Assembly (NCBI GenBank): GCA_028284495.1
Contig: JANQRP010000007.1
Location: 1 to 64,000 of the forward strand
Reading direction: 5' to 3'
DNA: 64,000 nucleotides
Source of the DNA: Longimicrobiales bacterium
GTDB lineage: Bacteria; Gemmatimonadota; Gemmatimonadetes; Longimicrobiales; Gaopeijiaceae
In this document: one piece after another, positions 1 through 8,852 of the stretch
Layout: each line of letters begins with the position of its first letter
Numbering within the stretch: the stretch's first letter is position 1
The notes under the pieces: model-generated
Seen by the model: only the letters and a program-made list of their open reading frames with translations
The model's database searches: none
What the model was told of the DNA's origin: nothing
Position numbers and translations under genes: made by a program

Positions 1-4
1 CCCG

Positions 5-1186
5 ATGTCGACCCTTCCCGAACGCGCCACCCCGCTCGCCGACGCACTCGTCACGCTCCGCCGCGACCTCCACCGCCGTCCCGAGCTCGCCTTCGAGGAG
101 GTCGAGACCGCCGCCCGCATCGTGCGCGAGCTGGAGGCGCTCGGTCTGTCGGCGCGGGCCGGCGTGGGGCGCACCGGCGTGGTCGCCGACATCGGCGAAG
201 GCGCCCCGATCGTGGCGCTCCGGGCGGACATGGACGCCCTGCCGATCCGGGAGGCCACCGATCACGACTTCGCCTCCGAGGTGGACGGCGTGATGCATGC
301 CTGCGGACACGACGCGCACATGGCGGGGCTGGTCGGCGCTGCACGGCTGCTGACCTCGGCCCGGGAGGCGGGCGAGCTCCCGGCGGGGACGGTCCGCCTC
401 ATCTTCCAGCCGGCCGAGGAGACGGGCGGTGAGGACGGCGTGAGTGGCGCGCCCCGGATGATCGAGGACGGCGTGCTCAAGGGGGTGCGGGCCATCGCGG
501 GACTCCACGTCGGTGCGCACCTTCCGAGCGGGCGGTTCCTGATCGGCGGCGGCCCGGTGTTCGCGGGTTCGCGGGAGATGGACGTGGTCGTGCGGGGGCG
601 CGCCGCCCACGCGGCCTTCGCTCACGAGGGCGTGGACGCGCTGGCGCTCGCGGCGGAGGCCGTCGCGGCCTGCCAGAGCCTCGTGAGCCGTCGGCTCGCG
701 CCCAGCGAGACGGGGGTCGTGCACTTCGGCACCATCGAGGGCGGTTCGGCGCCGAACATCGTCGCGGACGAGGTGCGTCTTCGCGGAACCATCCGCTACT
801 TCGACGCCGACGTGGGGCGTCGGCTCCGCGAGGGCATCGAGGCGATCTTCGGCGGCCTCGAGGCCCGCGACGCGACGGCCGACGTGGTGTTCTCGCCGCC
901 CTACGTGCCCGTCGTGAACGACGAGGCGCTCGCCGACGCGGTGGCCACCCACTTCGTGGCGGTATTCGGAGCGGACTCGGTGCTCCCCCAGCCCGCGCTG
1001 CTCACCGCCGAGGACTTCGGCGCCTATCAGCAGGAGATTCCGGGTGTCTTCTTCTGGCTGGGCGCGGCGTGCGAGCGGCCCCGGCAGCATCACCACCCCG
1101 AGTTCGACGTCGACGAGGCGGTACTCCCCCTCGGGGCCGCGGCGCTCGCGGAGGCGGCCACCCTCATGTTGCGCCGATACGCCTGA
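5..1186 (+). CDS. M20 family amidohydrolase (amidohydrolase/hippurate hydrolase type)
   Basis: Predicted cytosolic zinc peptidase-like hydrolase of 393 residues that would release an acyl or aryl group from an N-acyl amino acid (IAA-amino acid/hippurate hydrolase branch of M20D); the true substrate cannot be read from sequence. Visible motifs: an early RRDLHRRPELAFEE segment typical of M20D, the metal-site motif HACGHDAHM near residue 98, and QPAEE near residue 136 carrying the catalytic and metal-binding glutamates. Length is normal for the family. The start lies five bases into the window, so an upstream extension cannot be excluded, but the N-terminus already matches the family. The next gene on the same strand starts 44 bases downstream. 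Confidence 0.9.
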   Translation: MSTLPERATPLADALVTLRRDLHRRPELAFEEVETAARIVRELEALGLSARAGVGRTGVVADIGEGAPIVALRADMDALPIREATDHDFASEVDGVMHACGHDAHMAGLVGAARLLTSAREAGELPAGTVRLIFQPAEETGGEDGVSGAPRMIEDGVLKGVRAIAGLHVGAHLPSGRFLIGGGPVFAGSREMDVVVRGRAAHAAFAHEGVDALALAAEAVAACQSLVSRRLAPSETGVVHFGTIEGGSAPNIVADEVRLRGTIRYFDADVGRRLREGIEAIFGGLEARDATADVVFSPPYVPVVNDEALADAVATHFVAVFGADSVLPQPALLTAEDFGAYQQEIPGVFFWLGAACERPRQHHHPEFDVDEAVLPLGAAALAEAATLMLRRYA

Positions 1187-1230
1187 GGCGGTCCTCTTCA
1201 GCCATCCTCTCACGCCCCGCCCCGCCCTTC

Positions 1231-3054
1231 ATGCGTCCGCTCCGCCTGCTGCTGCCCGCCCTCCTCGTCTCCCTCGCCGCCTGCGCGGACACCGCCGGCG
1301 ACGCCGACCCCCCCGCCTCGGGCGGCGACGCCACGGACCTCTGGCCGACCGCCTGGCGCTACGACGCGACCACCCAACCGACCCGTGCGGAGAACGGCAT
1401 GGTCGTCTCGACCGACGAACTGGCGAGCGAGGTGGGCGTGGAGGTGCTGCGCGACGGCGGGAACGCCGTGGACGCCGCGATCGCGGTGCAGTTCGCCCTC
1501 GCGGTGGTCAATCCCGAGGCGGGCAACATCGGCGGAGGCGGGTTCATGGTGGCGCGCATGGCGGACGGACAGGCCGCCGCGCTCGACTTCCGTGAGCAGG
1601 CGCCGGGCGCGGCGACGGCCGACATGTACCTCGACGCCGACGGCAACGTCACCGACGCGTCGGTGGTCGGACACCTCGCCGCCGGCGTGCCCGGCACGGT
1701 GATGGGCATGTGGGAGGCGCATCAGCGGTTCGGGACGCTCGACTGGGAGCGGCTGGTTCAACCGGCGGTCGACCTCGCCGAGGGCTTCGAGGTGCGCGAC
1801 CGCTTCCTCGGCTCTCTTTCCGAGACGATGGTCGAGGCGCTCTCCGCCTTCCCCGCCTCGGCGGCACAGTTCCTGCCCCGCGACGGACAGCCACCGCTGG
1901 TCGGCGACACGCTCCGCCAGACGGACCTGGCCGCTACCCTCTCGCGCATCCGCGACGACGGCGTGGACGGCTTCTACGCCGGCGAGACGGCTCGCCTGAT
2001 CGTCGAGGAGATGCAGCGTGGGGGCGGGATCATGACCGCCGCCGACCTCGCGAACTACACCGCCGCGTGGCGGGACCCCGTCGAGTTCGAGTACGACGGC
2101 TACACCATCCTCTCGATGCCGCCGGCGTCATCGGGCGGCGTGACCATGGCCGAGGCGGCCAACATCGTCGAGCCGTGGGACTTCGCGACGTTCGACGACC
2201 CGGTGCGCCTGCATCGGACGGTCGAAGCCTTCCGCCGCGCCTACTCCGACCGGAACCACTACCTCGCAGATCCCGACTTCGTGGACATGCCGCTCGACGT
2301 GCTCGTGTCGGACGACTACGCGCGGTTCCGCGCGACGACCATCGAGGACACCGCGACCCCCTCCGACCAGGTGGAGCCGGGCGTGACCGCCTACGCCGCA
2401 TGGAGCCCGATGGCCGACGCGGGCGACGCCGACACCGACGTCGAGCCCACGGGCGCGGACGAGGAGGGGGAGCACACCACCCACTTCTCGATCGTCGACG
2501 CGGACGGGAACGCCGTCGCCATCACCACCACGATCAACTCCTGGTACGGCAGCAAGGTCACCGTCACCGGCGCAGGATTCGTGCTCAACAACGAGATGGA
2601 CGACTTCACGGCGAAGCCCGGCGTGCCCAACCAGTTCGGCCTGGTACAGGGCGAGAACAACGCGATCGCGCCGGGCAAGCGGATGCTCTCCGCGATGACG
2701 CCCACCATCGTGCTCGACCCCGCGGGCGAGCTGTTCATGGTGACCGGCACGCCCGGCGGTTCGACCATCATCACGACCGTGTGGCAGACGATCGCGAACG
2801 TCGTGGATCTGGGGATGAACGTCAGCCAGGCGGTGCTCGCCCCGCGCTTCCACCACCAGCACCTGCCGGACCAGATCCAGGTCGAGCCCGACGGCTTCTC
2901 CGAGGCCACGCTCCAGGCGCTTCGAGATCGCGGCCACACGGTGGTCGTGCGTGGCGGCATCTCCGGTGACGTGCAGGCGATCCGAGTGCTGGCGGATGGC
3001 ACGCTCGAGGGACAGTCCGACCCGCGTCGGGGCGGGCGCGCCGTCGGTTACTGA
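1231..3054 (+). CDS. ggt: Gamma-glutamyltransferase (Ntn hydrolase), predicted lipoprotein
   Basis: Predicted secreted gamma-glutamyltransferase/glutathione hydrolase, 607 residues, made as a precursor that cleaves itself before a catalytic threonine. The start at 1231 gives a clean lipoprotein signal (MRPLRLLLPALLVSLAAC, Cys18); a frame-open extension to 1069 runs back into the preceding gene and is unlikely. Family marks are the GGNAVDAAIAVQ and GNIGGGGFMV segments of the large subunit and a TTHFS motif with the probable nucleophile Thr at residue 416, followed by a small-subunit region ending in GGRAVGY. An acidic insert of about 20 residues precedes the cleavage site. It may form a peptide or glutathione scavenging pair with the M20 hydrolase upstream; this is inference from adjacency. 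Confidence 0.9.
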   Translation: MRPLRLLLPALLVSLAACADTAGDADPPASGGDATDLWPTAWRYDATTQPTRAENGMVVSTDELASEVGVEVLRDGGNAVDAAIAVQFALAVVNPEAGNIGGGGFMVARMADGQAAALDFREQAPGAATADMYLDADGNVTDASVVGHLAAGVPGTVMGMWEAHQRFGTLDWERLVQPAVDLAEGFEVRDRFLGSLSETMVEALSAFPASAAQFLPRDGQPPLVGDTLRQTDLAATLSRIRDDGVDGFYAGETARLIVEEMQRGGGIMTAADLANYTAAWRDPVEFEYDGYTILSMPPASSGGVTMAEAANIVEPWDFATFDDPVRLHRTVEAFRRAYSDRNHYLADPDFVDMPLDVLVSDDYARFRATTIEDTATPSDQVEPGVTAYAAWSPMADAGDADTDVEPTGADEEGEHTTHFSIVDADGNAVAITTTINSWYGSKVTVTGAGFVLNNEMDDFTAKPGVPNQFGLVQGENNAIAPGKRMLSAMTPTIVLDPAGELFMVTGTPGGSTIITTVWQTIANVVDLGMNVSQAVLAPRFHHQHLPDQIQVEPDGFSEATLQALRDRGHTVVVRGGISGDVQAIRVLADGTLEGQSDPRRGGRAVGY

Positions 3055-3073
3055 CGCCGACCCGCCACCCGTC

Positions 3074-4690
3074 CTACCGCGCGCCGCCCAACCCCTCCCG
3101 GTATCGCGCGAGATCGTCGCCGCCACCCGCCGCGAGCGCCTCGGCCGTCGCCTCCGCCTCCGCCGCCTCCTCGGATCGACCCAGATCGCGATAGAGCGCG
3201 GCGCGGTTCCGCCATGTGTCGGGATTCGCCGGATTCGCGGCTTCCGCCCGACGAAGCGCCGCCTCCGCCTCCTCCGCGAAGCCGTCGCGCCGGTAGATGC
3301 CCGCCGCCTTGTTCCATTCGTTCGAGGTGTCGCCCTCGAGCAGAGGCAGGAGCGCGACGAGACCCGCGCACACGGCGACGGCCGCACGCGTCGCCAGCGC
3401 ACCCGTGCGCCGATCACGCCACGCGGCCGCGCACCAGGCCGCCCCGGCCCCGACCGAGATCAGAAGCGTCGGGACCAGCAGGATCCGGAGTCGCGCGATG
3501 TGGAAGAAGAGGAGGGTGACCACCACGCCCGCGACCAGCGGCAGCCACAGGTGGGCCCGCTCCCGGCGGAGCATCGCAGGCAGCCCCGGCACGGCGAGGA
3601 CGAGGAGCAGCGCGAAGCCCGGACTCCACCGAAGCACGCTCGAGTACCACGCCTGGTACTCGGGGTTGGCGTACGTGGTGGGCTCCGCGTCGTTGGCGAG
3701 AAGCAGCAGCCGACGGCCGGCCAACTGGAGCTCGCGCCCCGGATTCGCCACCACGTGCTCGATCGCGCGGCGCGTGTACCAGCTCGACACCTCTCCGTCC
3801 TCCAGCGGGCGGCCCTCCACCTCCTCGGCCAACGCCTTCATCGTCTGGAAGATGTCGCCGTCGAGCGCGGCCGGGAGCGAGTACTGGGCTCGCGCCTCCG
3901 GGTTGTGTCCGATGAAGAGGTTGTGGCCGCCCCCCGTGGTGAGCGGCACGAAGGTGCCCGAGGCCGCCGCGTTGATCGCGGTCACCGGGGCGATGCCGAG
4001 CGCGGCGCCGGCGAGCAGCGCGCCGGCCATCGCGGCTCGTGTGCGCGGGGCCACGGCGGGGCCCTCCGCACGACGCACCCGCAGCCACGGCAGCGGCAGT
4101 GCGAACGCGACCGCGAGCAGGACGTTCGGTCGGAGCGCCGTGGCGAGCCCCAGCGCGAGGCCCGCGGCCGCCCAGCGTGCGTACTCCGCCCAACCTTCGC
4201 TCGCTCCGTCGAGGATCGACAGCGCCGTCACGAGCAGCAGCAGCACGAAGGGGACCGGGTTCAGGTCGGTCGAAAAGAAGATGAGCGGACCGTACACGGC
4301 GGCAGCCACGCCGGTGGCCCACGCGGCCGTCGTTCCGAAGTGCCGCCACGCGAGTCGCGCGAGGAGCACGCAGGTCAGGCCGTCGGCGAGCGCCCCCACC
4401 AGCCGCACTTCCCAGAAGGCGTTCGTCCCGAACACCTCGTAGAGCCCCGCGAGCAGGTACGGGTAGAGCGGGCTGTTGAGGGAGATCGGCCCATCGAACG
4501 GCACGAGGTCGCCACCCGCGATGGCCTCGGCGGCGATCAGCAGCGGGAGGTTCCCGCCCAGCGGATTGAAGTAGAGCGGGTCGGCGAGGAGGGCCTGGTT
4601 GTGCAGCACGCGGACGAGAAGCGCGAGTACGCCGGTCGCGACCAGAGCGAGGGGGACGGGCGTCGAGGACGAACGGGCCGGGTCGCGCAT
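3074..4690 (-). CDS. GT39-like membrane glycosyltransferase with C-terminal TPR repeats
   Basis: Predicted polytopic inner-membrane protein of 538 residues. About ten hydrophobic segments fill residues 15-450, in the style of the dolichyl-phosphate-mannose mannosyltransferase/GT39 superfamily, including a large loop after the first helix with an SLNSPLYPYLLAGLYEVFG segment. Residues about 455-538 are soluble and contain at least two TPR-like helical hairpins (AEEAEAALRRAEAANPANPD). The likely role is transfer of a sugar from a lipid carrier to a periplasmic acceptor, but no specific substrate can be named. The ATG at 4690 was preferred because upstream residues are basic and non-hydrophobic. 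It faces the ABC exporter across a 107-base spacer and converges with the gamma-glutamyltransferase. Confidence 0.75.
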   Translation of the reverse strand: MRDPARSSSTPVPLALVATGVLALLVRVLHNQALLADPLYFNPLGGNLPLLIAAEAIAGGDLVPFDGPISLNSPLYPYLLAGLYEVFGTNAFWEVRLVGALADGLTCVLLARLAWRHFGTTAAWATGVAAAVYGPLIFFSTDLNPVPFVLLLLVTALSILDGASEGWAEYARWAAAGLALGLATALRPNVLLAVAFALPLPWLRVRRAEGPAVAPRTRAAMAGALLAGAALGIAPVTAINAAASGTFVPLTTGGGHNLFIGHNPEARAQYSLPAALDGDIFQTMKALAEEVEGRPLEDGEVSSWYTRRAIEHVVANPGRELQLAGRRLLLLANDAEPTTYANPEYQAWYSSVLRWSPGFALLLVLAVPGLPAMLRRERAHLWLPLVAGVVVTLLFFHIARLRILLVPTLLISVGAGAAWCAAAWRDRRTGALATRAAVAVCAGLVALLPLLEGDTSNEWNKAAGIYRRDGFAEEAEAALRRAEAANPANPDTWRNRAALYRDLGRSEEAAEAEATAEALAAGGGDDLARYREGLGGAR

Positions 4691-4797
4691 GGGGCATCTT
4701 CGGCGAACATTGGTCCGCGAACAAGCCCGCCCCTGCGCGACCGTCCGCGCCACCCCGCGGCGCACCCCGCACCCCCCGACGCCGTTAGCTTCACCGC

Positions 4798-6588
4798 ATG
4801 AAGAACCTCCGCGCCGTCCTCCCCTACTACCGCCCCTACCGCGGTGGACTGATCCTCGGCCTCGTCTGCGTGGCGCTGGCGCAGGGGCTGGGGAACGTGG
4901 TGCCGTGGTTCATCAAGCTCGCGATCGATACGCTCGGCGAGCCCGGGGCGGCCGCCGCCGACATCGGCGTCATCGTGGGCGCGATGCTCGGGATCGCGTT
5001 GCTGGCCGCGGTCGCTCGGTACGGGATGCGCGAGCTCCTGAACGGCATCTCGCGCCGGATCGAGGTCGACATCCGCGAGGACTTCTTCGCGCATCTGCTC
5101 AGGCTCGACGCGTCCTTCTACCTGGAGACGCGCACGGGCGACCTCATGAGCCGCTCGACCAACGACATCCTCGCCGTCCGGCAGGCCGCCGGGCCGGCGC
5201 TGATGTACGTCGTGAACGCCATCGTGGGGTTCATCGTGGCGCTGTCGTTCATGGTGGTGATCAGTCCACAGCTCACGCTGTTCGCGCTGGTGCCCCTGCT
5301 CGCCCTGCCGCCCGTCGTGCTCGCCTTCGGACGCATGATCCATCGTCGGTTCGAGCAGATTCAGGAGCAGTACGCGACGATGTCCACGATGGTGCAGGAG
5401 AACCTCACCGGTCTCCGCATCGTCCGCTCCTACGTGCAGGAGGCGGACCAGCAGCGCCGGTTCGACGAACTCGCCGACGCCTACCGCGACCGCAACATGT
5501 CGCTCGCGCGTGCCTCGGGCGCGTTCCATCCCTCGATGGGCCTCATCGCGGGCCTGGGGATGATCATCGTCCTCTGGCTCGGTGGACTTCAGGCGATCGA
5601 CGGCGTGATCACGCTCGGCGACTACGTGGCGTTCTTCATCTACCTCACGCAGATGATCTGGCCGATGATCGCGCTCGGGTGGGTGACGAACCTGTTCCAG
5701 CGCGGCGACGCCTCGATGGGCCGGCTGCTTCGCATCATGGAGCGCGAGCCCGCGGTGCTCGGACCCGGCGATTCGGGGGTCCTCGAGGTGGCCGGGCGGA
5801 TCGAGTTCCGTGGCGTCCGCTTCCGCTATCCCGGATCCGAGCGCGAGGTTCTGCGCGGCATCGACTTCGTGGCGGAGCCCGGCACCACGACCGCCATCGT
5901 CGGCGGGACCGGCACCGGGAAGACCACGCTGATCGAGATGATCCCTCGGATCCACGATCCCACCGAGGGCGAGGTGCTCCTGGACGGTATGCCCCTCACG
6001 GAGCTCGACCCCGAGGCGCTTCGGTCGGTCGTCGGAATGGTGCCGCAGGACAGCTTCCTGTTCTCGGAGACGCTCCACACCAACATCGGGCTCGGTCTGG
6101 ACGATCTCGCGGACGCCGACGCGGAAGACCTCGCCGCGCTCGACACGCGTGTCGAGCGGGCCGCGAAGGTGGCCCAGCTGCACGACCAGATCGTCGAGTT
6201 CCCGGACGCCTGGCAGACCCGCCTCGGCGAGCGCGGCATCAATCTGTCCGGCGGCCAGAAACAGCGCGCCACGCTGGCCCGCGCGGTCGCCCGCGACCCC
6301 GACATCCTCATCCTCGACGACGCCCTCAGCGCCGTCGACACACGCACCGAATCGAAGATCCTGGCCGATCTCAGGGATGTGATGGCCGAGCGCACGTCGT
6401 TCGTCATCTCGCACCGGATCAGCGCGGTGATGCACGCCGACCAGATCCTGGTGCTGGACGACGGTCGAATCGTCGAACGTGGCACGCACGACGATCTCGC
6501 CTCCGCGGGTGGGATCTACGCCGACATGCTGCGCCGGCAGACGCTCGAGGAGGAAGTCAGATCCGCTCCTGAAGCCACGCCGGCGTGA
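4798..6588 (+). CDS. ABC exporter, fused membrane and ATPase domains (MsbA/LmrA-like)
   Basis: Predicted half-transporter of 596 residues that dimerises into a type IV ABC exporter of lipids, drugs or peptides. The first 320 residues hold six membrane segments with a MSRSTNDI coupling motif near residue 117. The nucleotide-binding domain follows, with Walker A GGTGTGKTT near residue 368, the signature NLSGGQKQ near 482, Walker B ILILDD near 503 and the H-loop in SFVISHRIS. It is the only ABC ATPase in the window and is not linked to any ADOP permease. The 3' end overlaps the convergent CcdA gene by 32 bases (6557-6588), so the last ten codons are also antisense coding sequence. Confidence 0.93.
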   Translation: MKNLRAVLPYYRPYRGGLILGLVCVALAQGLGNVVPWFIKLAIDTLGEPGAAAADIGVIVGAMLGIALLAAVARYGMRELLNGISRRIEVDIREDFFAHLLRLDASFYLETRTGDLMSRSTNDILAVRQAAGPALMYVVNAIVGFIVALSFMVVISPQLTLFALVPLLALPPVVLAFGRMIHRRFEQIQEQYATMSTMVQENLTGLRIVRSYVQEADQQRRFDELADAYRDRNMSLARASGAFHPSMGLIAGLGMIIVLWLGGLQAIDGVITLGDYVAFFIYLTQMIWPMIALGWVTNLFQRGDASMGRLLRIMEREPAVLGPGDSGVLEVAGRIEFRGVRFRYPGSEREVLRGIDFVAEPGTTTAIVGGTGTGKTTLIEMIPRIHDPTEGEVLLDGMPLTELDPEALRSVVGMVPQDSFLFSETLHTNIGLGLDDLADADAEDLAALDTRVERAAKVAQLHDQIVEFPDAWQTRLGERGINLSGGQKQRATLARAVARDPDILILDDALSAVDTRTESKILADLRDVMAERTSFVISHRISAVMHADQILVLDDGRIVERGTHDDLASAGGIYADMLRRQTLEEEVRSAPEATPA

Positions 6589-7285
6589 GGCCACCGAGGT
6601 ACTGGGCCAGCAGCGTGAACTGGCCCGTCACGAGCAGGATCCCCAGCAGCACGAGCAGCAGGCCCGAGGCCCGCTCCAGCCACGGAATCCACGGCCGGAT
6701 CCGCTTCATCGAGTGGAGGAAGCGGTCGAGGGCGAGAGCGGCCACGACGAAGGGGATGGCGAGGCCGGCCGAGTAGGCGAGCAGGAGGCCCATCCCTGCC
6801 CAGACGGTGTCCGACGTGCCGGCGAGCGTCAGAATCCCGGCCAGCACCGGACCGATGCAGGGGGTCCAGCCGGCGCCGAACGCCGCCCCCACCGCGAACG
6901 TGCCCACGTGCCCTGCGGGGCGGTCCGCCAGCTGCACCCGTCTCTCGCGCAGGAGCGGCATGATCCGGAACACGTCGAGCAGGTGGAGCCCGAGGATCAG
7001 GATCACGACCCCGCCGACCTGCGCGATCAGGTCGCGATACGTGAGGAACAGCGCACCGAGGAACGACGCGGACGCCCCGAGCAGCACGAACACCGTGGTG
7101 AAGCCCGCGACGAAGAGGCCCGAGTGCAGCAGGATACTGCCCCGGTCCGTCGGCTCCTCCAGCTCTTCCAGCGTCATGCCCGTGACGAAGGAGAGGTAGC
7201 TCGGCACGAGCGGGAGCACGCACGGCGAGAGGAACGACAGCAGCCCCGCCGTGACGGCGATGACGACGCCGAGCTCCTGATTCAC
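6557..7285 (-). CDS. ccdA: CcdA-type cytochrome c biogenesis / thiol-disulfide transmembrane protein
   Basis: Predicted six-helix inner-membrane protein of 242 residues that passes electrons from cytoplasmic thioredoxin to periplasmic thiol pathways. The two half-repeats each carry the Cys-Pro redox motif: FLSPCVLPLVPSYLSFVTG near residue 20 and GWTPCIGPVLAG near residue 140. The GTG start at 7285 overlaps the stop of the upstream PLD gene by four bases (GTGA, 7282-7285), pointing to translational coupling; an open frame further upstream is only the shadow of that gene. It is the last gene of the reverse-strand run that begins with the DHH phosphatase. No cytochrome or thioredoxin partner is adjacent. 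Confidence 0.88.
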   Translation of the reverse strand: MNQELGVVIAVTAGLLSFLSPCVLPLVPSYLSFVTGMTLEELEEPTDRGSILLHSGLFVAGFTTVFVLLGASASFLGALFLTYRDLIAQVGGVVILILGLHLLDVFRIMPLLRERRVQLADRPAGHVGTFAVGAAFGAGWTPCIGPVLAGILTLAGTSDTVWAGMGLLLAYSAGLAIPFVVAALALDRFLHSMKRIRPWIPWLERASGLLLVLLGILLVTGQFTLLAQYLGGLTPAWLQERI

Positions 7286-8850
7286 GCCCGCTCCGGGTCG
7301 TCCTCGACGGGGCTCGGGATGGGCGGCGAAGCGTCCGCGTGGCCCGGGCCCGTGGCCAGCCTGCTCGCGTCCCGCAGCTCGGCCGCCCGCCGCCGTGCGC
7401 GCCGCCCCTCCATCCACGCCCGTACCGCAGCCACCGATCCGAGCCACGCGAGGATCACCGCCAGCGCCCACCCGGCGATCACCGGGAAGAAGCCGGCGAA
7501 GATCGCGATGGGCAGCGTGAGCACGGCCACGAGTCCGAGTACCGTCCGGTCCTCGCGGCCGAGGGGGCGCAGGCCGGCGAGCGCGTCCCCGAAGGTCGAG
7601 CCCGCGCGCACGACGTCGGCGAGGCGAAGGCCCGTCCCGGGCACCACACCCGCCCGGAGCTCGCGCTGAATCCGCTCGGACACGGACCCCTCCGGATCGA
7701 GCGACGTGGTGGGCGTGATGACTTCGCCCATGCGGCGCTGGGCCGCGGGCAGGTGCCCCGGCAGCACGATCTCGACGGAGGACGCGAGGTCGGCGAGGAA
7801 CAGCCCCTCCATCTGTCCCCCGAAGTCCGCGTCGAGGACGCCGACGTCCACCTCCCAGTTCCCCAGCAGCGACCACGCGTTCAGGTTGCTCGATCCGACA
7901 CGGCTCCAGACGCCGTCAGCGACGGCGGTCTTGGCGTGGACCATCGGGCCCTGCCACTCGAACAGTCGCACGCCGGCCTCGAGCAGCCCCCGATACCCGG
8001 TCCGCGAGACCGTACCCACCAGCGGCCAGTTGTTGTGCGCAGGGAGCAGGACCCGGACGTCCACGCCGGCCCGAGCGGCCTCCGCGAGCGCGTGCGTGAC
8101 GGGCTGCGGCGCGACGAAGTACGGGTCGGTGATCCAGATCCGCTCCTGGGCGTGCGCGGCGACGAGCTGAAGCGCCCGGTACACGCGACTGAGCCCGGGC
8201 TCGCCCTCGATGAACCACACCGGCGTGCCCTGCGTGCGGTCCTCGGCCATGGCGGGCATCCCCTCGGCGAGCGGCGGACGGGTGGGTCCGCGCGTTTCGG
8301 ACCAGATTCGCTCGAAGGCGCGTACGGCTGAGCGGGCTGCAGGCCCCCGAATCTCGACCCCGGTGTCGCGCCACGGCGGCTCGGTCTCCGTGCCGGCCCA
8401 CTCGATCCCGATGCAGAAGCCCCCCGCGAAGGCGAGGTCACCGTCGATGCAGATGAGCTTCCGATGGTCCCGCTGGAAGACCCCGAACGGGTTCTGGACG
8501 CGAGGGGGGTTGAAGGCCCGCACGTCGATGCCCGCCTCCCGCATCGGGCGCCAGTATCGACGCGGCGTCGCCCAGCACCCGACCCAGTCGTAGAGCACCC
8601 GGACCTCGACGCCCTCGCGCGCCTTCGCGACGAGGGCGTCGCGGAAGCGCCGACCGACCGGATCGTCCCGCAGGATGTAGTTCTCGAAGAGGACGAACTC
8701 TCGCGCTTCGCCGATGGCGTCGATCCAGCGATCGAAGGTGTCGGGACCCTCGAACTGGAGCGCGACCTCGTTGCCGTGGATCGCCCGAGTGCCGGTCGCG
8801 CGGGACATGGCCGATCGGAGGATCTCGGCGCGGCTCGCGCCTTCCCGCAT
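7282..8850 (-). CDS. Cardiolipin synthase-like phospholipase D protein with C-terminal membrane segments
   Basis: Predicted phosphatidyltransferase of the PLD superfamily, 522 residues, probably making cardiolipin or a related phospholipid. Both HKD motifs are intact: DHRKLICIDGD with His129 and VHAKTAVADG with His305, each followed by the usual glycine or serine pairs (FAGG, GSSN). Unlike classical ClsA, which has N-terminal membrane helices, this protein starts soluble and puts its two hydrophobic helices at residues about 436-476, with a charged tail. It starts two bases after the stop of the agmatinase gene and overlaps ccdA by four bases. The specific product is inferred from the family; a nuclease or other PLD activity is a weaker alternative. 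Confidence 0.85.
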   Translation of the reverse strand: MREGASRAEILRSAMSRATGTRAIHGNEVALQFEGPDTFDRWIDAIGEAREFVLFENYILRDDPVGRRFRDALVAKAREGVEVRVLYDWVGCWATPRRYWRPMREAGIDVRAFNPPRVQNPFGVFQRDHRKLICIDGDLAFAGGFCIGIEWAGTETEPPWRDTGVEIRGPAARSAVRAFERIWSETRGPTRPPLAEGMPAMAEDRTQGTPVWFIEGEPGLSRVYRALQLVAAHAQERIWITDPYFVAPQPVTHALAEAARAGVDVRVLLPAHNNWPLVGTVSRTGYRGLLEAGVRLFEWQGPMVHAKTAVADGVWSRVGSSNLNAWSLLGNWEVDVGVLDADFGGQMEGLFLADLASSVEIVLPGHLPAAQRRMGEVITPTTSLDPEGSVSERIQRELRAGVVPGTGLRLADVVRAGSTFGDALAGLRPLGREDRTVLGLVAVLTLPIAIFAGFFPVIAGWALAVILAWLGSVAAVRAWMEGRRARRRAAELRDASRLATGPGHADASPPIPSPVEDDPERA

Positions 8851-8852
8851 CC

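Noticed and set aside
1069..1230. N-terminal extension of the gamma-glutamyltransferase
   Set aside because: It overlaps the M20 gene in another frame and would bury the lipoprotein signal peptide 54 residues inside.
4691..4797. Direct repeat GCGAACA in the divergent spacer as an operator
   Set aside because: Two seven-base copies in GC-rich DNA with no symmetry or promoter hexamers at proper spacing; too weak.
2951..4801. A 616-codon open frame on the + strand
   Set aside because: It is the antisense of the membrane glycosyltransferase; the product is an Arg/Gly/Glu-rich mix without domains, as expected in GC-rich DNA.
4537..6594. A 685-codon reverse frame opposite the ABC exporter
   Set aside because: Charged, repeat-like composition that follows the antisense codon pattern of the ABC gene.
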